From Erysipelotrichaceae bacterium (GTDB taxonomy: Bacteria > Bacillota_I > Bacilli_A > Erysipelotrichales > Erysipelotrichaceae): a DNA stretch of 45,226 nucleotides. Location of the stretch: NCBI GenBank assembly GCA_009773735.1, contig WSYG01000008.1, forward strand, positions 1-45,226. Reading direction: 5' to 3'. Every line of letters starts with the position of its first letter. Within the stretch, counting starts at the first letter, position 1. The notes under the pieces were generated by a model. The model saw only the letters and a program-made list of their open reading frames with translations. It was not told where the DNA came from and searched no databases. This document shows positions 1-7,570 of the stretch, piece after piece. The translations under genes and the position numbers were made by a program.

Positions 1-67
1 TTTTAAACATCTCTTCACCCATAATATACACCTGGATGACATTTTTTTCAAAAGTTAAGATGTCCAT
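1..67 (-). CDS. possible 5' end of a leftward gene running off the window
   Basis: An open leftward frame reaches the left edge. It can start at position 67 (MDILTFEKNV...) or at an internal ATG at position 22, which has an AGGTG-like ribosome binding site six bases upstream. Only 7 to 22 residues are inside the window, so the product cannot be named. The reality of the frame rests on the start signal alone and is weak. Confidence 0.2.
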   Translation of the reverse strand, partial: MDILTFEKNVIQVYIMGEEMFK

Positions 68-111
68 GATTAACTCTTAATTTCAATATACGAAATGACT
101 ATACAAAGTGT

Positions 112-247
112 TAATGGCAGGGAAGAATTGGAAGGCTATTGCGGATATAGAGGGGTTAGAAGGCTTGGTTAAACCAGGGAAAGTAAAAAATCCAATCTCA
201 TCATCCGCTCCATTGAGCCATCCTGCCCTTATTTATAAGGGCTTTTT
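112..247 (+). ncRNA. candidate structured small RNA, unknown family
   Basis: A stand-alone transcription unit can be drawn here. A promoter-like TTAATT-17-TATACA ends at 105 and predicts a start near 112. A U-tract terminator closes the unit at 247. Between them are nested pairings: GGCAGG (116-121) with CCTGCC (222-227), GGCT (134-137) with AGCC (216-219), and GCGGAT (141-146) with ATCCGC (203-208). There is also a small TGGT/ACCA hairpin near 166-176. A crossing helix, ATTGG (127-131) with CCAAT (192-196), would form a pseudoknot. I do not recognise SRP RNA, 6S RNA, tmRNA, RNase P RNA or a common riboswitch, and no rightward gene follows. A leaderless small ORF starting at 114 is the alternative reading. 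Confidence 0.45.
226..247 (+). terminator. intrinsic terminator of the candidate small RNA
   Basis: A 6-bp stem CCCTTA/TAAGGG with a 4-base loop is followed by CTTTTT. The first two C residues are also used in the closing helix of the candidate RNA, so the two structures compete slightly. Confidence 0.7.
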
Positions 248-383
248 ACAAAAATATCAAATGTTTAACAGAATTTTTGAAAGTACCATTTGTAACTAAT
301 AATTCATGACAGACGGTATATATTCATTCATTTTCGGAATCATAGTATTTTGCCTTTGAGGCATTAGATGTCCAAAGGTTTCG

Positions 384-620
384 TTAATCTAATAATTTGT
401 CATCCTTTTTTAAAACATCCAAGACTGATTTCTGTTTGGGTGAGTACTTCAAAGGCTCATGATCAAAATGAGCCATCGTTTCAAAACGGGTTTCTTTGTA
501 GGTCGAATTGGGTTTAAGCATCTTAAGCAAACATGCTTTGATAACAGGCCAGGCACTGCTTAAGATGTCGGTAGCAACTTTTTCGTTCAGTGCCAGCATT
601 TCCTCATTCAGGATCGGCAA
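384..620 (-). CDS. small protein of unknown function, coupled to the upstream small gene
   Basis: This 78-residue product has no family I recognise. It is mostly charged and helical, rich in Lys and Leu, with no membrane segment or signal peptide, and is probably a cytosolic soluble protein. The frame starts with TTG five bases after the stop of the preceding leftward gene. No convincing ribosome binding site of its own is visible, so expression by translational coupling is likely. An ATG seven codons later is possible, but its GAGGAA is too close to serve as a binding site. The pairing with the upstream gene is the main reason to consider it real. Confidence 0.5.
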   Translation of the reverse strand: MPILNEEMLALNEKVATDILSSAWPVIKACLLKMLKPNSTYKETRFETMAHFDHEPLKYSPKQKSVLDVLKKDDKLLD

Positions 621-625
621 AAGAA

Positions 626-844
626 CTACGATTTTAGGATGTCTTCAAGGTGATTTTGTTTGATCGGTTTTTCAAGGATTTGTGTAAACAACTGACCTTC
701 TACCACCATCGCGATACAGGCTTGATTGTGGAAATTGACCTTAACGCGGGTCCCTCTTAAAATGGTTTCATGATAATGATGGTTGAAAGGGGTATTCAGT
801 TTAATCGTTTTGTGTTCAATGTAGACTCCAGCAAGTATACGCAT
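626..844 (-). CDS. small protein of unknown function, first gene of a two-gene unit
   Basis: This 72-residue product has a basic, beta-rich look (MRILAGVYIEHKTIKLN at the N-terminus, ILRGTRVKV in the middle) and no membrane segment. I do not recognise the family. An extended -10 box lies only three bases upstream of the ATG, so the transcript would begin within the first codons as drawn. The true start may therefore be a little further in, or the mRNA may be effectively leaderless. The stop is followed five bases later by the start of the next small gene, which points to a bicistronic unit. It lies downstream of the galE terminator and so is separate from the galactose operon. Confidence 0.5.
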   Translation of the reverse strand: MRILAGVYIEHKTIKLNTPFNHHYHETILRGTRVKVNFHNQACIAMVVEGQLFTQILEKPIKQNHLEDILKS

Positions 845-846
845 AC

Positions 847-855
847 ATTATAACA
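847..855 (-). promoter_or_regulatory. extended -10 promoter for the two small leftward genes
   Basis: Read leftward the sequence is TGTTATAAT, a perfect extended -10. No good -35 box is seen. The predicted start point falls at about 840, inside the annotated reading frame. Confidence 0.5.
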
Positions 856-888
856 AACCCAAAAACCTTGATGAAAAAGTCGAAGAAA

Positions 889-911
889 AAGGTCTCTTTG
901 AATGAGACCTT
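889..911 (-). terminator. terminator after galE
   Basis: An 8-bp stem, AAGGTCTC/GAGACCTT, is followed on the leftward strand by TTTTTCTTCG. It closes the galactose operon 19 bases after the galE stop. Confidence 0.85.
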
Positions 912-929
912 GAAGAAAGTTTGGTAAGT

Positions 930-1919
930 TTAATCCAAAAACCCATCCGGATGACTTTGCTGAAATGCCCAAGCACTTTGAATAATCGTCTCTAAGCGGT
1001 TGTATTGAGGATTCCAACCCAGTTCACGAATGGCTTTGTCTGAAGACGCCAACAAGATGGACGGATCACCACTGCGTCGAGCCACCACTTGGGTTTCAAT
1101 CGGACACTGCGTTACTTTACGGGCTGTCTCTATGACTTCCTTGACGGAAAAGCCTTCACCGTTACCCAAATTATAGGTCGCTGACTGATGAGTCTTAAGT
1201 AGATTCAAAAGGGCTAAAACATGAGCTTGAGCCAAGTCCATCACGTGGATATAATCACGAATACAGGTTCCATCTGGTGTCGCATAATCATCCCCATAGA
1301 TTTTGATGGCCGGGGCTTTTTTTAAAGCCACTTTCAGAATCAATGGAATCAGATGGGTCTCAGGCTGATGGTCTTCTCCGATCAAGCCACTAGGATGAGC
1401 ACCGGCAACATTGAAGTAACGTAATATCACGGATTTGATCCCATAAGCCACATCCGACCATTTCAGCAATTTCTCAACAACCAATTTAGATTCCCCATAA
1501 GGACTGGTTGGAAAAGTCGGATCGCTTTCTAAGATGGGGATTGAAACTGGTTCCCCATAGGTCGCAGCGGTTGAGGAAAAGATCAACGATTTGATTTCAA
1601 ACTGACGCATGACGTCAAGTAAAGTCAGTGCCCCGACCACATTGTTTTGGTAGTATTTGATGGGTTCAAACACACTTTCTCCCACCAAAGAATCTGCCGC
1701 AAAATGGATCACGGCTTGAATGGCGTGTTGACTAAAGACGGATTCTAAAAAAATGCGATCGCGCACGTCTCCTTGATAAAAAGGGACAGTCTCATCGACA
1801 CTGGATCGATGTCCGTTACTGAGGTTATCGATGACAATGGCATCCAATCCATTTTCTTGTAAACATTTGACCATATGACTACCGATATACCCGGCACCAC
1901 CACTGACACAAATTACCAC
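930..1919 (-). CDS. galE: UDP-glucose 4-epimerase
   Basis: GalE interconverts UDP-galactose and UDP-glucose in the cytosol with tightly bound NAD, as part of the Leloir pathway. The 329-residue product has the extended SDR Rossmann motif GGAGYIG at residues 7-13. The catalytic SST is near 115-117 and the YGESK motif has Tyr141 and Lys145. Its length fits the family. I chose the GTG start because AAGGAGG lies just upstream and the dinucleotide-binding motif follows after the usual few residues. An upstream ATG in frame would add 43 residues that overlap the preceding gene and look non-coding. The gene follows the aldo/keto reductase by 13 bases and ends the operon. Confidence 0.96.
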   Translation of the reverse strand: MVICVSGGAGYIGSHMVKCLQENGLDAIVIDNLSNGHRSSVDETVPFYQGDVRDRIFLESVFSQHAIQAVIHFAADSLVGESVFEPIKYYQNNVVGALTLLDVMRQFEIKSLIFSSTAATYGEPVSIPILESDPTFPTSPYGESKLVVEKLLKWSDVAYGIKSVILRYFNVAGAHPSGLIGEDHQPETHLIPLILKVALKKAPAIKIYGDDYATPDGTCIRDYIHVMDLAQAHVLALLNLLKTHQSATYNLGNGEGFSVKEVIETARKVTQCPIETQVVARRSGDPSILLASSDKAIRELGWNPQYNRLETIIQSAWAFQQSHPDGFLD

Positions 1920-1932
1920 GGTTCCTCCTTGG

Positions 1933-2829
1933 TTAGCGCAGGACTTGTTGACCTGACGCCAAATAAATCTCATACCATTCTTCCAAACTGAGCTTAATCG
2001 ATAGACCGGCGATGGCATTTTTAAGCCGAGAGATCTTTTGACTGCCACTGATGACCAGTCCTTTAACTGGATGCATCAAGAGCCACGCATAGACAATGGT
2101 GTCTAGGTCAACGTGATGGGTTGAAGCAATCCTGGTCAATACAGTTCTCAAAGCAACTATGGACGGTTCTTCAGATGTAAAGATTGATCCCCCAGCCAAA
2201 GGCGACCAAAACATGGGATGAACCTTCTCTGCTTGAAGCAAATCCATCATCCCTGAGTTAAAGTGTTCAAATTCCAACGGGGAGACTTCGATTTGATTGG
2301 TCACCAACGCTTGATTGCTTACCTTGTGGAAGGCACTGAATTTAACAGGATCATAATTACAGACTCCGTAGGTTTTGATTTTGCCTTCAGCTTTAAGCTG
2401 CTTAAATGCTCGATCAGCCTCATGATGATCAAAAAAAGGATCTTCACGATGGATCAGATACACATCGATATGACTTGTGTTGAGTTTTTTTAAACTTTCG
2501 TTACACGAGAATATGATTTTGTCGTAACTGGTCTCATAGTGTTTAAATGTATACGGACGATCCGGATGTAGTTTATTGATGCCCGTCTTGGTGATGATTT
2601 GGATCTTGGATCGTAAAGATGGATCCAGTTTCAAGACTTCACCCAACTGAGTTTCTGCGGTGTAGTTGCCGTAGATTTCAGCCGTATCAAAGGTTGTCAC
2701 ACCCAACTCTATGGCTTGAACCATAAAGTCATGGAGTTCTTGGGGAGTCCAGTTCCAACTGTGCAAACGCCAAAAACCTTGAATGATACGGGATACGGTT
2801 ACTTCAGAAGATAGGGTGATGGTTTCCAT
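1933..2829 (-). CDS. aldo/keto reductase, YdhF-like
   Basis: This is a 298-residue NAD(P)H-dependent aldo/keto reductase with the TIM-barrel family tetrad: Asp48 and Tyr53 in DTAEIYGNY, Lys81 in ITKTG, and His127 in YLIHRED. The string around His127 resembles E. coli YdhF. The physiological substrate is not evident. The position between mglC and galE suggests reduction of a sugar or sugar-derived aldehyde, but that is inference from context. The start is the ATG with AAGGA eight bases upstream. A strong hairpin separates it from mglC, so its expression may be lower than that of the transporter. Confidence 0.9.
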   Translation of the reverse strand: METITLSSEVTVSRIIQGFWRLHSWNWTPQELHDFMVQAIELGVTTFDTAEIYGNYTAETQLGEVLKLDPSLRSKIQIITKTGINKLHPDRPYTFKHYETSYDKIIFSCNESLKKLNTSHIDVYLIHREDPFFDHHEADRAFKQLKAEGKIKTYGVCNYDPVKFSAFHKVSNQALVTNQIEVSPLEFEHFNSGMMDLLQAEKVHPMFWSPLAGGSIFTSEEPSIVALRTVLTRIASTHHVDLDTIVYAWLLMHPVKGLVISGSQKISRLKNAIAGLSIKLSLEEWYEIYLASGQQVLR

Positions 2830-2841
2830 AGAGTCCTTATG

Positions 2842-2870
2842 AAGACAAGTGTGGGTCGCACACTTGTCTT
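2842..2870 (-). terminator. intercistronic hairpin after mglC
   Basis: A perfect 12-bp stem, AAGACAAGTGTG/CACACTTGTCTT, has a five-base loop and sits between the mglC stop and the reductase ribosome binding site. No U-tract follows on the leftward strand, so partial termination or mRNA 3'-end protection is likelier than full termination. Its core, CAAGTGTG/CACACTTG, recurs in the hairpin between mglB and mglA. Confidence 0.6.
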
Positions 2871-2875
2871 TTGGT

Positions 2876-3877
2876 TTATTTTTTAGCCAGATATTTACGA
2901 ATATCGATGGCAACTGCGATGACAATGACGGTCCCAATGGCCACATATTGTAGATCCGAAGGAACTCTTAAGAATTGCAGGCTGGTCTTAAGCATTTCGA
3001 AAACCAAAACCCCTGAGACGATGCCTTGAATTTTACCGACTCCACCTGCTGTGGAAACACCACCGATCGTACAGGCTGCGATGGCTTCTAGTTCATAGCC
3101 GATACCATAATTGGCTGTCGCCCCGCCGCTTTTAGCCGCAAGTAGGAAGCCGGCCAAGCCGTAAAACAAACCGGCCAGGATATAAACTCTGATCTTCGTC
3201 CATTTGAGGTTAACCCCAGCGACTTCAGCTGCGGATTCATTGCCACCGATCGCATAGATGTATTTACCAAATTTGGTCATATTAAGCAAAAACCACATTA
3301 TAGCAATCATCACCACAGCAATCAGAATCAAGATAGGGACGTTTAAGGCTCTTCCGGTCGCCAAATAGGTATAGCTGTCTTTTAAACCGCCAATCGGCTG
3401 TGATTTGGTATAGATCAACGATAATCCGTATAAAATACTTTGCATCCCCAAGGTAGCAATAAACGGAGGCACATGGAGATAAGAGATGACCAGCCCATTG
3501 ACCAAACCGATGAAACCGGTAATCAAAACTGCCAGAAGCAAGATGCCGACAACAGGCATATCACCCAGTTGAGGAAAGAATTTGGCGGCGTAATCAGGAC
3601 GCTGTAAGAGGGTCCCACCGATGACGGCCCCAACCCCAACGATACGCCCCGCCGACAAGTCGGTCCCGCGAGTGATCAGCGCACCGCTGACACCCAGCGC
3701 GATGATGATACGGATGGAAGAGTTCATCAAGATGTTGGTGAGATTGTTGGATGAAAGAAAGAGCGGCTTGGCGATGGAAACCATCACCAGGATGCTCAAC
3801 AGGATAAGATACATGGCATTATCGACCATGGTATTCTTTAAGTTTTCGCGTTGGAATTGAACCATAAATTTTTTCAT
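2876..3877 (-). CDS. mglC: galactose/methyl-galactoside ABC transporter permease
   Basis: MglC is the membrane channel of the Mgl high-affinity galactose/glucose importer. The 333-residue product is almost entirely hydrophobic with about nine to ten membrane segments. It has the sugar-permease signature region GYELEAIAACTIGGVS in the C-terminal half, as in the BPD_transp_2 (RbsC/MglC/XylH) family. Its length matches MglC. The start is supported by GGAG seven bases upstream. It follows mglA by 11 bases in the order mglB-mglA-mglC, which is the order in enteric bacteria. Substrate assignment comes mainly from the adjacent MglB-type binding proteins and gal genes. Confidence 0.93.
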   Translation of the reverse strand: MKKFMVQFQRENLKNTMVDNAMYLILLSILVMVSIAKPLFLSSNNLTNILMNSSIRIIIALGVSGALITRGTDLSAGRIVGVGAVIGGTLLQRPDYAAKFFPQLGDMPVVGILLLAVLITGFIGLVNGLVISYLHVPPFIATLGMQSILYGLSLIYTKSQPIGGLKDSYTYLATGRALNVPILILIAVVMIAIMWFLLNMTKFGKYIYAIGGNESAAEVAGVNLKWTKIRVYILAGLFYGLAGFLLAAKSGGATANYGIGYELEAIAACTIGGVSTAGGVGKIQGIVSGVLVFEMLKTSLQFLRVPSDLQYVAIGTVIVIAVAIDIRKYLAKK

Positions 3878-3888
3878 GCGTGTGCTCC

Positions 3889-5406
3889 TTACATGTAGGC
3901 CGTGGCTAGGGCCATGATCTTTTCTTGATCTGCGTCACCACGATCGAGTATACCGCTGAGTCTGCCTTCACACATGACTATGATGCGATCGCTGACCCCT
4001 AAGAGTTCAGACATCTCAGAACTGATCATGATGATGGTTTTGCCTTGTTTGGCTAAATCCAACATAATGCTGTAGATTTCGTATTTGGCCCCGACGTCAA
4101 TGCCTCGGGTCGGTTCATCCAGAATGAAGATGTCTGGGTCGACAGCCAACCATCGTGAGATGATGACTTTCTGTTGATTCCCCCCCGATAAGGATTGAAT
4201 CTTGGTTTTAGTACTGGGGGTCTTGATGCTAAGTTTTTTAATGTTGGCTTCAGCCAACTGATTAAGTTTTTTGTTGTTTAAGATAAGATGAAATTCAACG
4301 AAATCATCCAAAGAAGCCACAGCGACATTGTCTCTGACCGACAAAACGCCGAAGATGCCATTTCCACGGCGATCTTCGGTCACCAAGGCAATCCCGTGCT
4401 TAACTGCGTCACGCGGTTGATGGATGGATATCTTTTTACCGTGAAGCAGGATTTCCCCATGGGCAACTGAACGAAGACCGAAGATTCCTTCAACCAATTC
4501 AGTACGTTGGGCACCAACCAAACCGCCAATCCCAAGGATTTCTCCCTTTCTAACACTGAAGGATACATTCTTGAAGGATTTTGGATTGGTGGAAGTCAGA
4601 TCTTTGACTTCAAAGGAAACAGTACTTGGAACATTATTTTTAGGTGGATACAAGTTGACCAGTTCTCGTCCAACCATATTTCGGATGATTTTTTCCATCG
4701 TTAATTCTCTAGACAACCAAGTTCCAATGTATTTGCCGTCACGCATGATGGTGACTTCATCAGAAATCTTGAGAATTTCTTCCATTTTATGAGAGATATA
4801 AATGATGGATACGCCCAAGTTTTTGAGGGCATGGATGATTTCAAACAAATGACTGACTTCTGCTTGAGTCAAGGAAGAGGTCGGTTCATCCATAATGATG
4901 ATCTTGGCTTCATAAGAGATGGCTTTGGCGATTTCGATGGATTGAATTTGCGATACAGAGAGTTCTTTGAGCAAGGTGCTCGGATCTAAATTCAGGGAGA
5001 CTCTCTTAAGCAGTTCTTCGGATCGCTTGGTCATCGTCTTGTGATCGATGATACTGAATAGGCCCAGTATTTTTTTGGTCGGATAGCGTCCGACCCAAAG
5101 GTTTTCATTGATGTCTCGATAAGGAATGGGTTGCAGTTCCTGATGGATCATGGATATACCGGCTTTAAGGGCATCTTCCGGATTGTGGAAGTGGACGGGC
5201 TTGCCGTCAAACAAAATTTCCCCTTCATCCAAGGAATAGATCCCAAACAGACATTTCATTAAGGTCGACTTACCAGCCCCGTTTTCACCCATTAAGGCGT
5301 GAACGGTTCCGCGTCGTACATGAAATGAAACATCATCCAAGGCTTTTACCCCTGGAAAACTCTTGCTGATATGATTCATGGCTAAGATGATATCGAGATG
5401 TTGCAT
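3889..5406 (-). CDS. mglA: galactose/methyl-galactoside ABC transporter ATP-binding protein
   Basis: This is a 505-residue protein with two ABC ATPase domains, as in MglA/RbsA/XylG. The first Walker A is GENGAGKST at 40-48, with the signature-like LSVSQIQ and a Walker B IIIMDEPTSSLT. The second half has LSGGNQQKV and the Walker B IFILDEPTRGID. The second domain lacks a canonical Walker A (GGLVGAQRTEL), which is normal for this family. It works at the inner face of the membrane with MglC. The start has GAGG four bases upstream. A 14-bp hairpin precedes it in the mRNA and may set a lower level than mglB. Confidence 0.95.
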   Translation of the reverse strand: MQHLDIILAMNHISKSFPGVKALDDVSFHVRRGTVHALMGENGAGKSTLMKCLFGIYSLDEGEILFDGKPVHFHNPEDALKAGISMIHQELQPIPYRDINENLWVGRYPTKKILGLFSIIDHKTMTKRSEELLKRVSLNLDPSTLLKELSVSQIQSIEIAKAISYEAKIIIMDEPTSSLTQAEVSHLFEIIHALKNLGVSIIYISHKMEEILKISDEVTIMRDGKYIGTWLSRELTMEKIIRNMVGRELVNLYPPKNNVPSTVSFEVKDLTSTNPKSFKNVSFSVRKGEILGIGGLVGAQRTELVEGIFGLRSVAHGEILLHGKKISIHQPRDAVKHGIALVTEDRRGNGIFGVLSVRDNVAVASLDDFVEFHLILNNKKLNQLAEANIKKLSIKTPSTKTKIQSLSGGNQQKVIISRWLAVDPDIFILDEPTRGIDVGAKYEIYSIMLDLAKQGKTIIMISSEMSELLGVSDRIIVMCEGRLSGILDRGDADQEKIMALATAYM

Positions 5407-5428
5407 AGGTCCTCTTTCTAATGAGATA

Positions 5429-5462
5429 GAAAATCAAGTGTGTTTTACCACACTTGATTTTC
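5429..5462 (-). other. mglB-mglA intercistronic hairpin
   Basis: A perfect 14-bp stem, GAAAATCAAGTGTG/CACACTTGATTTTC, has a six-base loop and lies 17 bases after the mglB stop. No U-tract follows. Such a structure between a binding-protein gene and its ATPase gene commonly stabilises the upstream mRNA, so that the binding protein is made in excess. That role is inferred here. Confidence 0.7.
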
Positions 5463-5478
5463 ACATTCAAACTGTCAA

Positions 5479-6456
5479 TTATTGGAAATCTTTGTAGTTT
5501 GCTGGAGTAACCTTAACATAAGGTACCCAGTATTCTTTTACTAAGACTTCGCCAGCCAACAAAGCCAAAGCCTTGTCAACTGAAGTCTGCGCTTGACCTT
5601 CACTGTCATTCAAGACAGTACCAGCCAAATCGCCTAAGCCGATGGCATCCAGAGCAGGCGCAGTAGCGTCAACACCGATAACCGGAACGACCATGTTGGC
5701 AGCTTTTAAAGCTTGAATAGCGCCTAAAGCCATGTCATCATTGTTTCCAAAGACAACTTCAATCTTAGCGCCGAATTGAGCAATCGCAGAAGCCATTTGA
5801 GTCTGGCCTTCGTCACGATTCCAGTTAGCACGTTCTTCAAACAGTTTTTCAACAACGATACCAGCATCCGTCAATTTCTTGATGGAGTATTCAGTACGCA
5901 AAGCAGCATCTTGGTGAATGGCTTGACCCATCAACATGACGTATTGCAGTTTGCCGTCTTTATTTGTGTCTAATTTGCCGGCATCCCAGAGATCCTTAGC
6001 GATTTCGCCTTGGTAGGTCCCTGAATCTTCAGCTTTAGCGCCTACATACGTAATCTTATCCCACAACTTCATATCATCGGTCGTCGGTTGACGATTGATG
6101 AAGACGGTAGGGATCTTGGCTGCTTTAACTTTGGCAATGATGGCACCAGCGGCAGTTAAGTCAACGAGATTGATGATCAGAACATCATAGTTCTGAGAGA
6201 TAAAATTATCGATTTGTTCGCTCTGAGTTGCTTGATCATTCTTACCATCGGTAATGGTGATTTCATATTTGGTGTCAGCAGTTTCTTTTGACTTCAAATA
6301 AGCTTCCATTTCGGTACGATAATTGGTCATGAAGGTGTCATCGAATTTGTAGATGGCGATCCCGACTTTGACCGGTCCTTTAGGCTTGGCAGTACATCCT
6401 GCGAAGCTGGCCAGAACCAAGGCAGTCACTGCTAATGAGAGTAAAAACTTTTTCAT
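5479..6456 (-). CDS. mglB: galactose/glucose-binding lipoprotein
   Basis: This substrate-binding lipoprotein of the Mgl importer has 325 residues. The signal peptide ends in ASFAGC with the lipid-bearing Cys21, so it is membrane-anchored, as expected without an outer membrane. It shows landmarks of the enteric galactose-binding protein: a calcium loop DTNKDGKLQ, the INLVD strand, HQDAALRTEY, the GNNDDMALGA hinge segment, and GVDATAPALD near the C-terminus. The start is supported by GGAGGAATA. It has its own promoter with a cre-like element, so it can be transcribed apart from the upstream sensor genes. Confidence 0.95.
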   Translation of the reverse strand: MKKFLLSLAVTALVLASFAGCTAKPKGPVKVGIAIYKFDDTFMTNYRTEMEAYLKSKETADTKYEITITDGKNDQATQSEQIDNFISQNYDVLIINLVDLTAAGAIIAKVKAAKIPTVFINRQPTTDDMKLWDKITYVGAKAEDSGTYQGEIAKDLWDAGKLDTNKDGKLQYVMLMGQAIHQDAALRTEYSIKKLTDAGIVVEKLFEERANWNRDEGQTQMASAIAQFGAKIEVVFGNNDDMALGAIQALKAANMVVPVIGVDATAPALDAIGLGDLAGTVLNDSEGQAQTSVDKALALLAGEVLVKEYWVPYVKVTPANYKDFQ

Positions 6457-6485
6457 TATTCCTCCTGTGTTGGTTAGACAGTTCT

Positions 6486-6491
6486 ATTATA
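6486..6491 (-). promoter_or_regulatory. -10 box of the mglB promoter
   Basis: Read leftward, TATAAT lies 30 bases before the mglB start and predicts a leader of about 24 bases with GGAGGAATA. No good -35 box is present at 16-18 bases, which suggests activator dependence, possibly on the adjacent response regulator. Confidence 0.65.
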
Positions 6492-6495
6492 GAAA

Positions 6496-6510
6496 AGTAA
6501 GCCCTTTCAA
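6496..6510 (-). promoter_or_regulatory. cre-like site in the mglB promoter
   Basis: Read leftward, TTGAAAGGGCTTACT matches the CcpA cre consensus WTGNAANCGNWNNCW with one mismatch (G for C at the central CG). It occupies the promoter spacer next to the -10 box, where CcpA binding would block RNA polymerase. Confidence 0.55.
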
Positions 6511-6535
6511 ACCATGGAATAAACGATACAATTTT

Positions 6536-6559
6536 TGTGAATTTCACCACAAATTCACA
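6536..6559. other. hairpin after the sensor-lipoprotein gene
   Basis: A 9-bp perfect stem, TGTGAATTT/AAATTCACA, with a six-base loop starts three bases after the stop of the second binding-protein gene and precedes the mglB promoter. The downstream tract is A-rich rather than U-rich on the leftward strand. It may therefore be an operator or an mRNA-stabilising hairpin instead of a strong terminator. Confidence 0.5.
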
Positions 6560-6562
6560 TTT

Positions 6563-7570
6563 CTACTCATCCAGTGTCATTTTTTGATAATTGACCCAGA
6601 CATATTTTCCGCTTTTGATCTCATATGGAAAATCTTCCAAGCTGCGCTTCTCTAAAAGCCACTTGGTCAGTTCGATGATGATTAGAGCCATGTTTTGAGA
6701 ATCATTCTTGACAGTACCGTATAAGTAACCTGCTTTGATCGATTCGATCGCAGTGCTGATCCCATCGATTCCCACCACCGGGAACCAAGGTTCATTCACC
6801 CGATCGATGATGCCGTTTTGATTCGAATCCTTAAAGAAGCCTTTTTCACTTAAGCGTTCTATGGCTCCTAAAGCCATCGCGTCATTGTTGGAAATCAAAA
6901 GCTCCATGGCTTCTCCGTTTTTTTCCAGTAAGCCATCCATCAGACTGTAGGCAATCTCACGATCCCAATTAGCAATCACGATGTCTAGGACTTGTATTTT
7001 ATAGCCTGCTTGGTTTAGCTCTTGAATGACAAATTTCGTTCTGGCTTCTGCATCCTGATGACCTTGTTCACCCTTAAGGATGACGGTTTGGATAATGCCG
7101 TCTTGGTTTTTATCGAGTTGGTTGAGATTTTTTGGATCGTTATCGAAAAGATCCATGATGACACTGGCTTGCAACTCCGCTGATTGGGTCGCATCAGCGC
7201 CTACATAATAAGCTTTATCATAACTGTAGAGATCGGACTCCAAGGGTTCTCGATTAAAAAAGATCAAGGTCGTATCGTTTTGTCTGGCCTTTTCGATGAT
7301 CGCATACACACTGAGTCGATCGACCGGATTAATAATCAACAAAGTGTGTTTATCCTTAAAGACTTGGTCAATCTGTTCATTTTGAATGATCTGAGAGTTT
7401 TGGCTTTCATAGGTTTTGATCAGGAAGTCTTCCCCCACAGCTTGATGAATCTTGATTTCGAACTCACTGATGTAGGCATCATTGCCATCATAAATAAACA
7501 GGGGCACAGTCTTAGGACCAGCACTGCAAGCACTTAGAAACAATACAAAGACAATTAAAGTGCGTTTCAT
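6563..7570 (-). CDS. second galactose-binding-type lipoprotein, probable sensor partner
   Basis: This is a 335-residue paralogue of the neighbouring MglB. It has a lipoprotein signal (LSAC, Cys15), a calcium-loop-like DKNQDGIIQ, HQDAEARTKF, the NNDAMALGA segment and GVDGIS near the end. Its ATG overlaps the stop of the sensor kinase gene (ATGA), and it is followed by mglB's own promoter, so it belongs to the regulatory operon rather than the transport operon. I infer that it presents galactose or glucose to the kinase's outer domain. A simple role as a second transporter receptor is the alternative. The insert SNQNGIIDRVNEP before the hinge region is absent from mglB. Confidence 0.88.
   Translation of the reverse strand: MKRTLIVFVLFLSACSAGPKTVPLFIYDGNDAYISEFEIKIHQAVGEDFLIKTYESQNSQIIQNEQIDQVFKDKHTLLIINPVDRLSVYAIIEKARQNDTTLIFFNREPLESDLYSYDKAYYVGADATQSAELQASVIMDLFDNDPKNLNQLDKNQDGIIQTVILKGEQGHQDAEARTKFVIQELNQAGYKIQVLDIVIANWDREIAYSLMDGLLEKNGEAMELLISNNDAMALGAIERLSEKGFFKDSNQNGIIDRVNEPWFPVVGIDGISTAIESIKAGYLYGTVKNDSQNMALIIIELTKWLLEKRSLEDFPYEIKSGKYVWVNYQKMTLDE

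Noticed and set aside
112-247. tRNA-like GGCTCAATGGAGC on the leftward strand
   Set aside because: It resembles a D-arm, but no anticodon arm, T-arm or acceptor stem can be formed around it.
108-299. Rightward open frame of 63 codons
   Set aside because: It runs straight through a clear intrinsic terminator, and its 5' half is better explained by paired RNA helices. No ribosome binding site is present.
1920-2048. 43-residue N-terminal extension of galE
   Set aside because: It overlaps the aldo/keto reductase gene, and the GTG with AAGGAGG matches the normal start of the Rossmann fold.
7184-7537. 117-codon rightward open frame
   Set aside because: It lies opposite the second galactose-binding lipoprotein, which has clear family motifs. 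It has no ribosome binding site or promoter.
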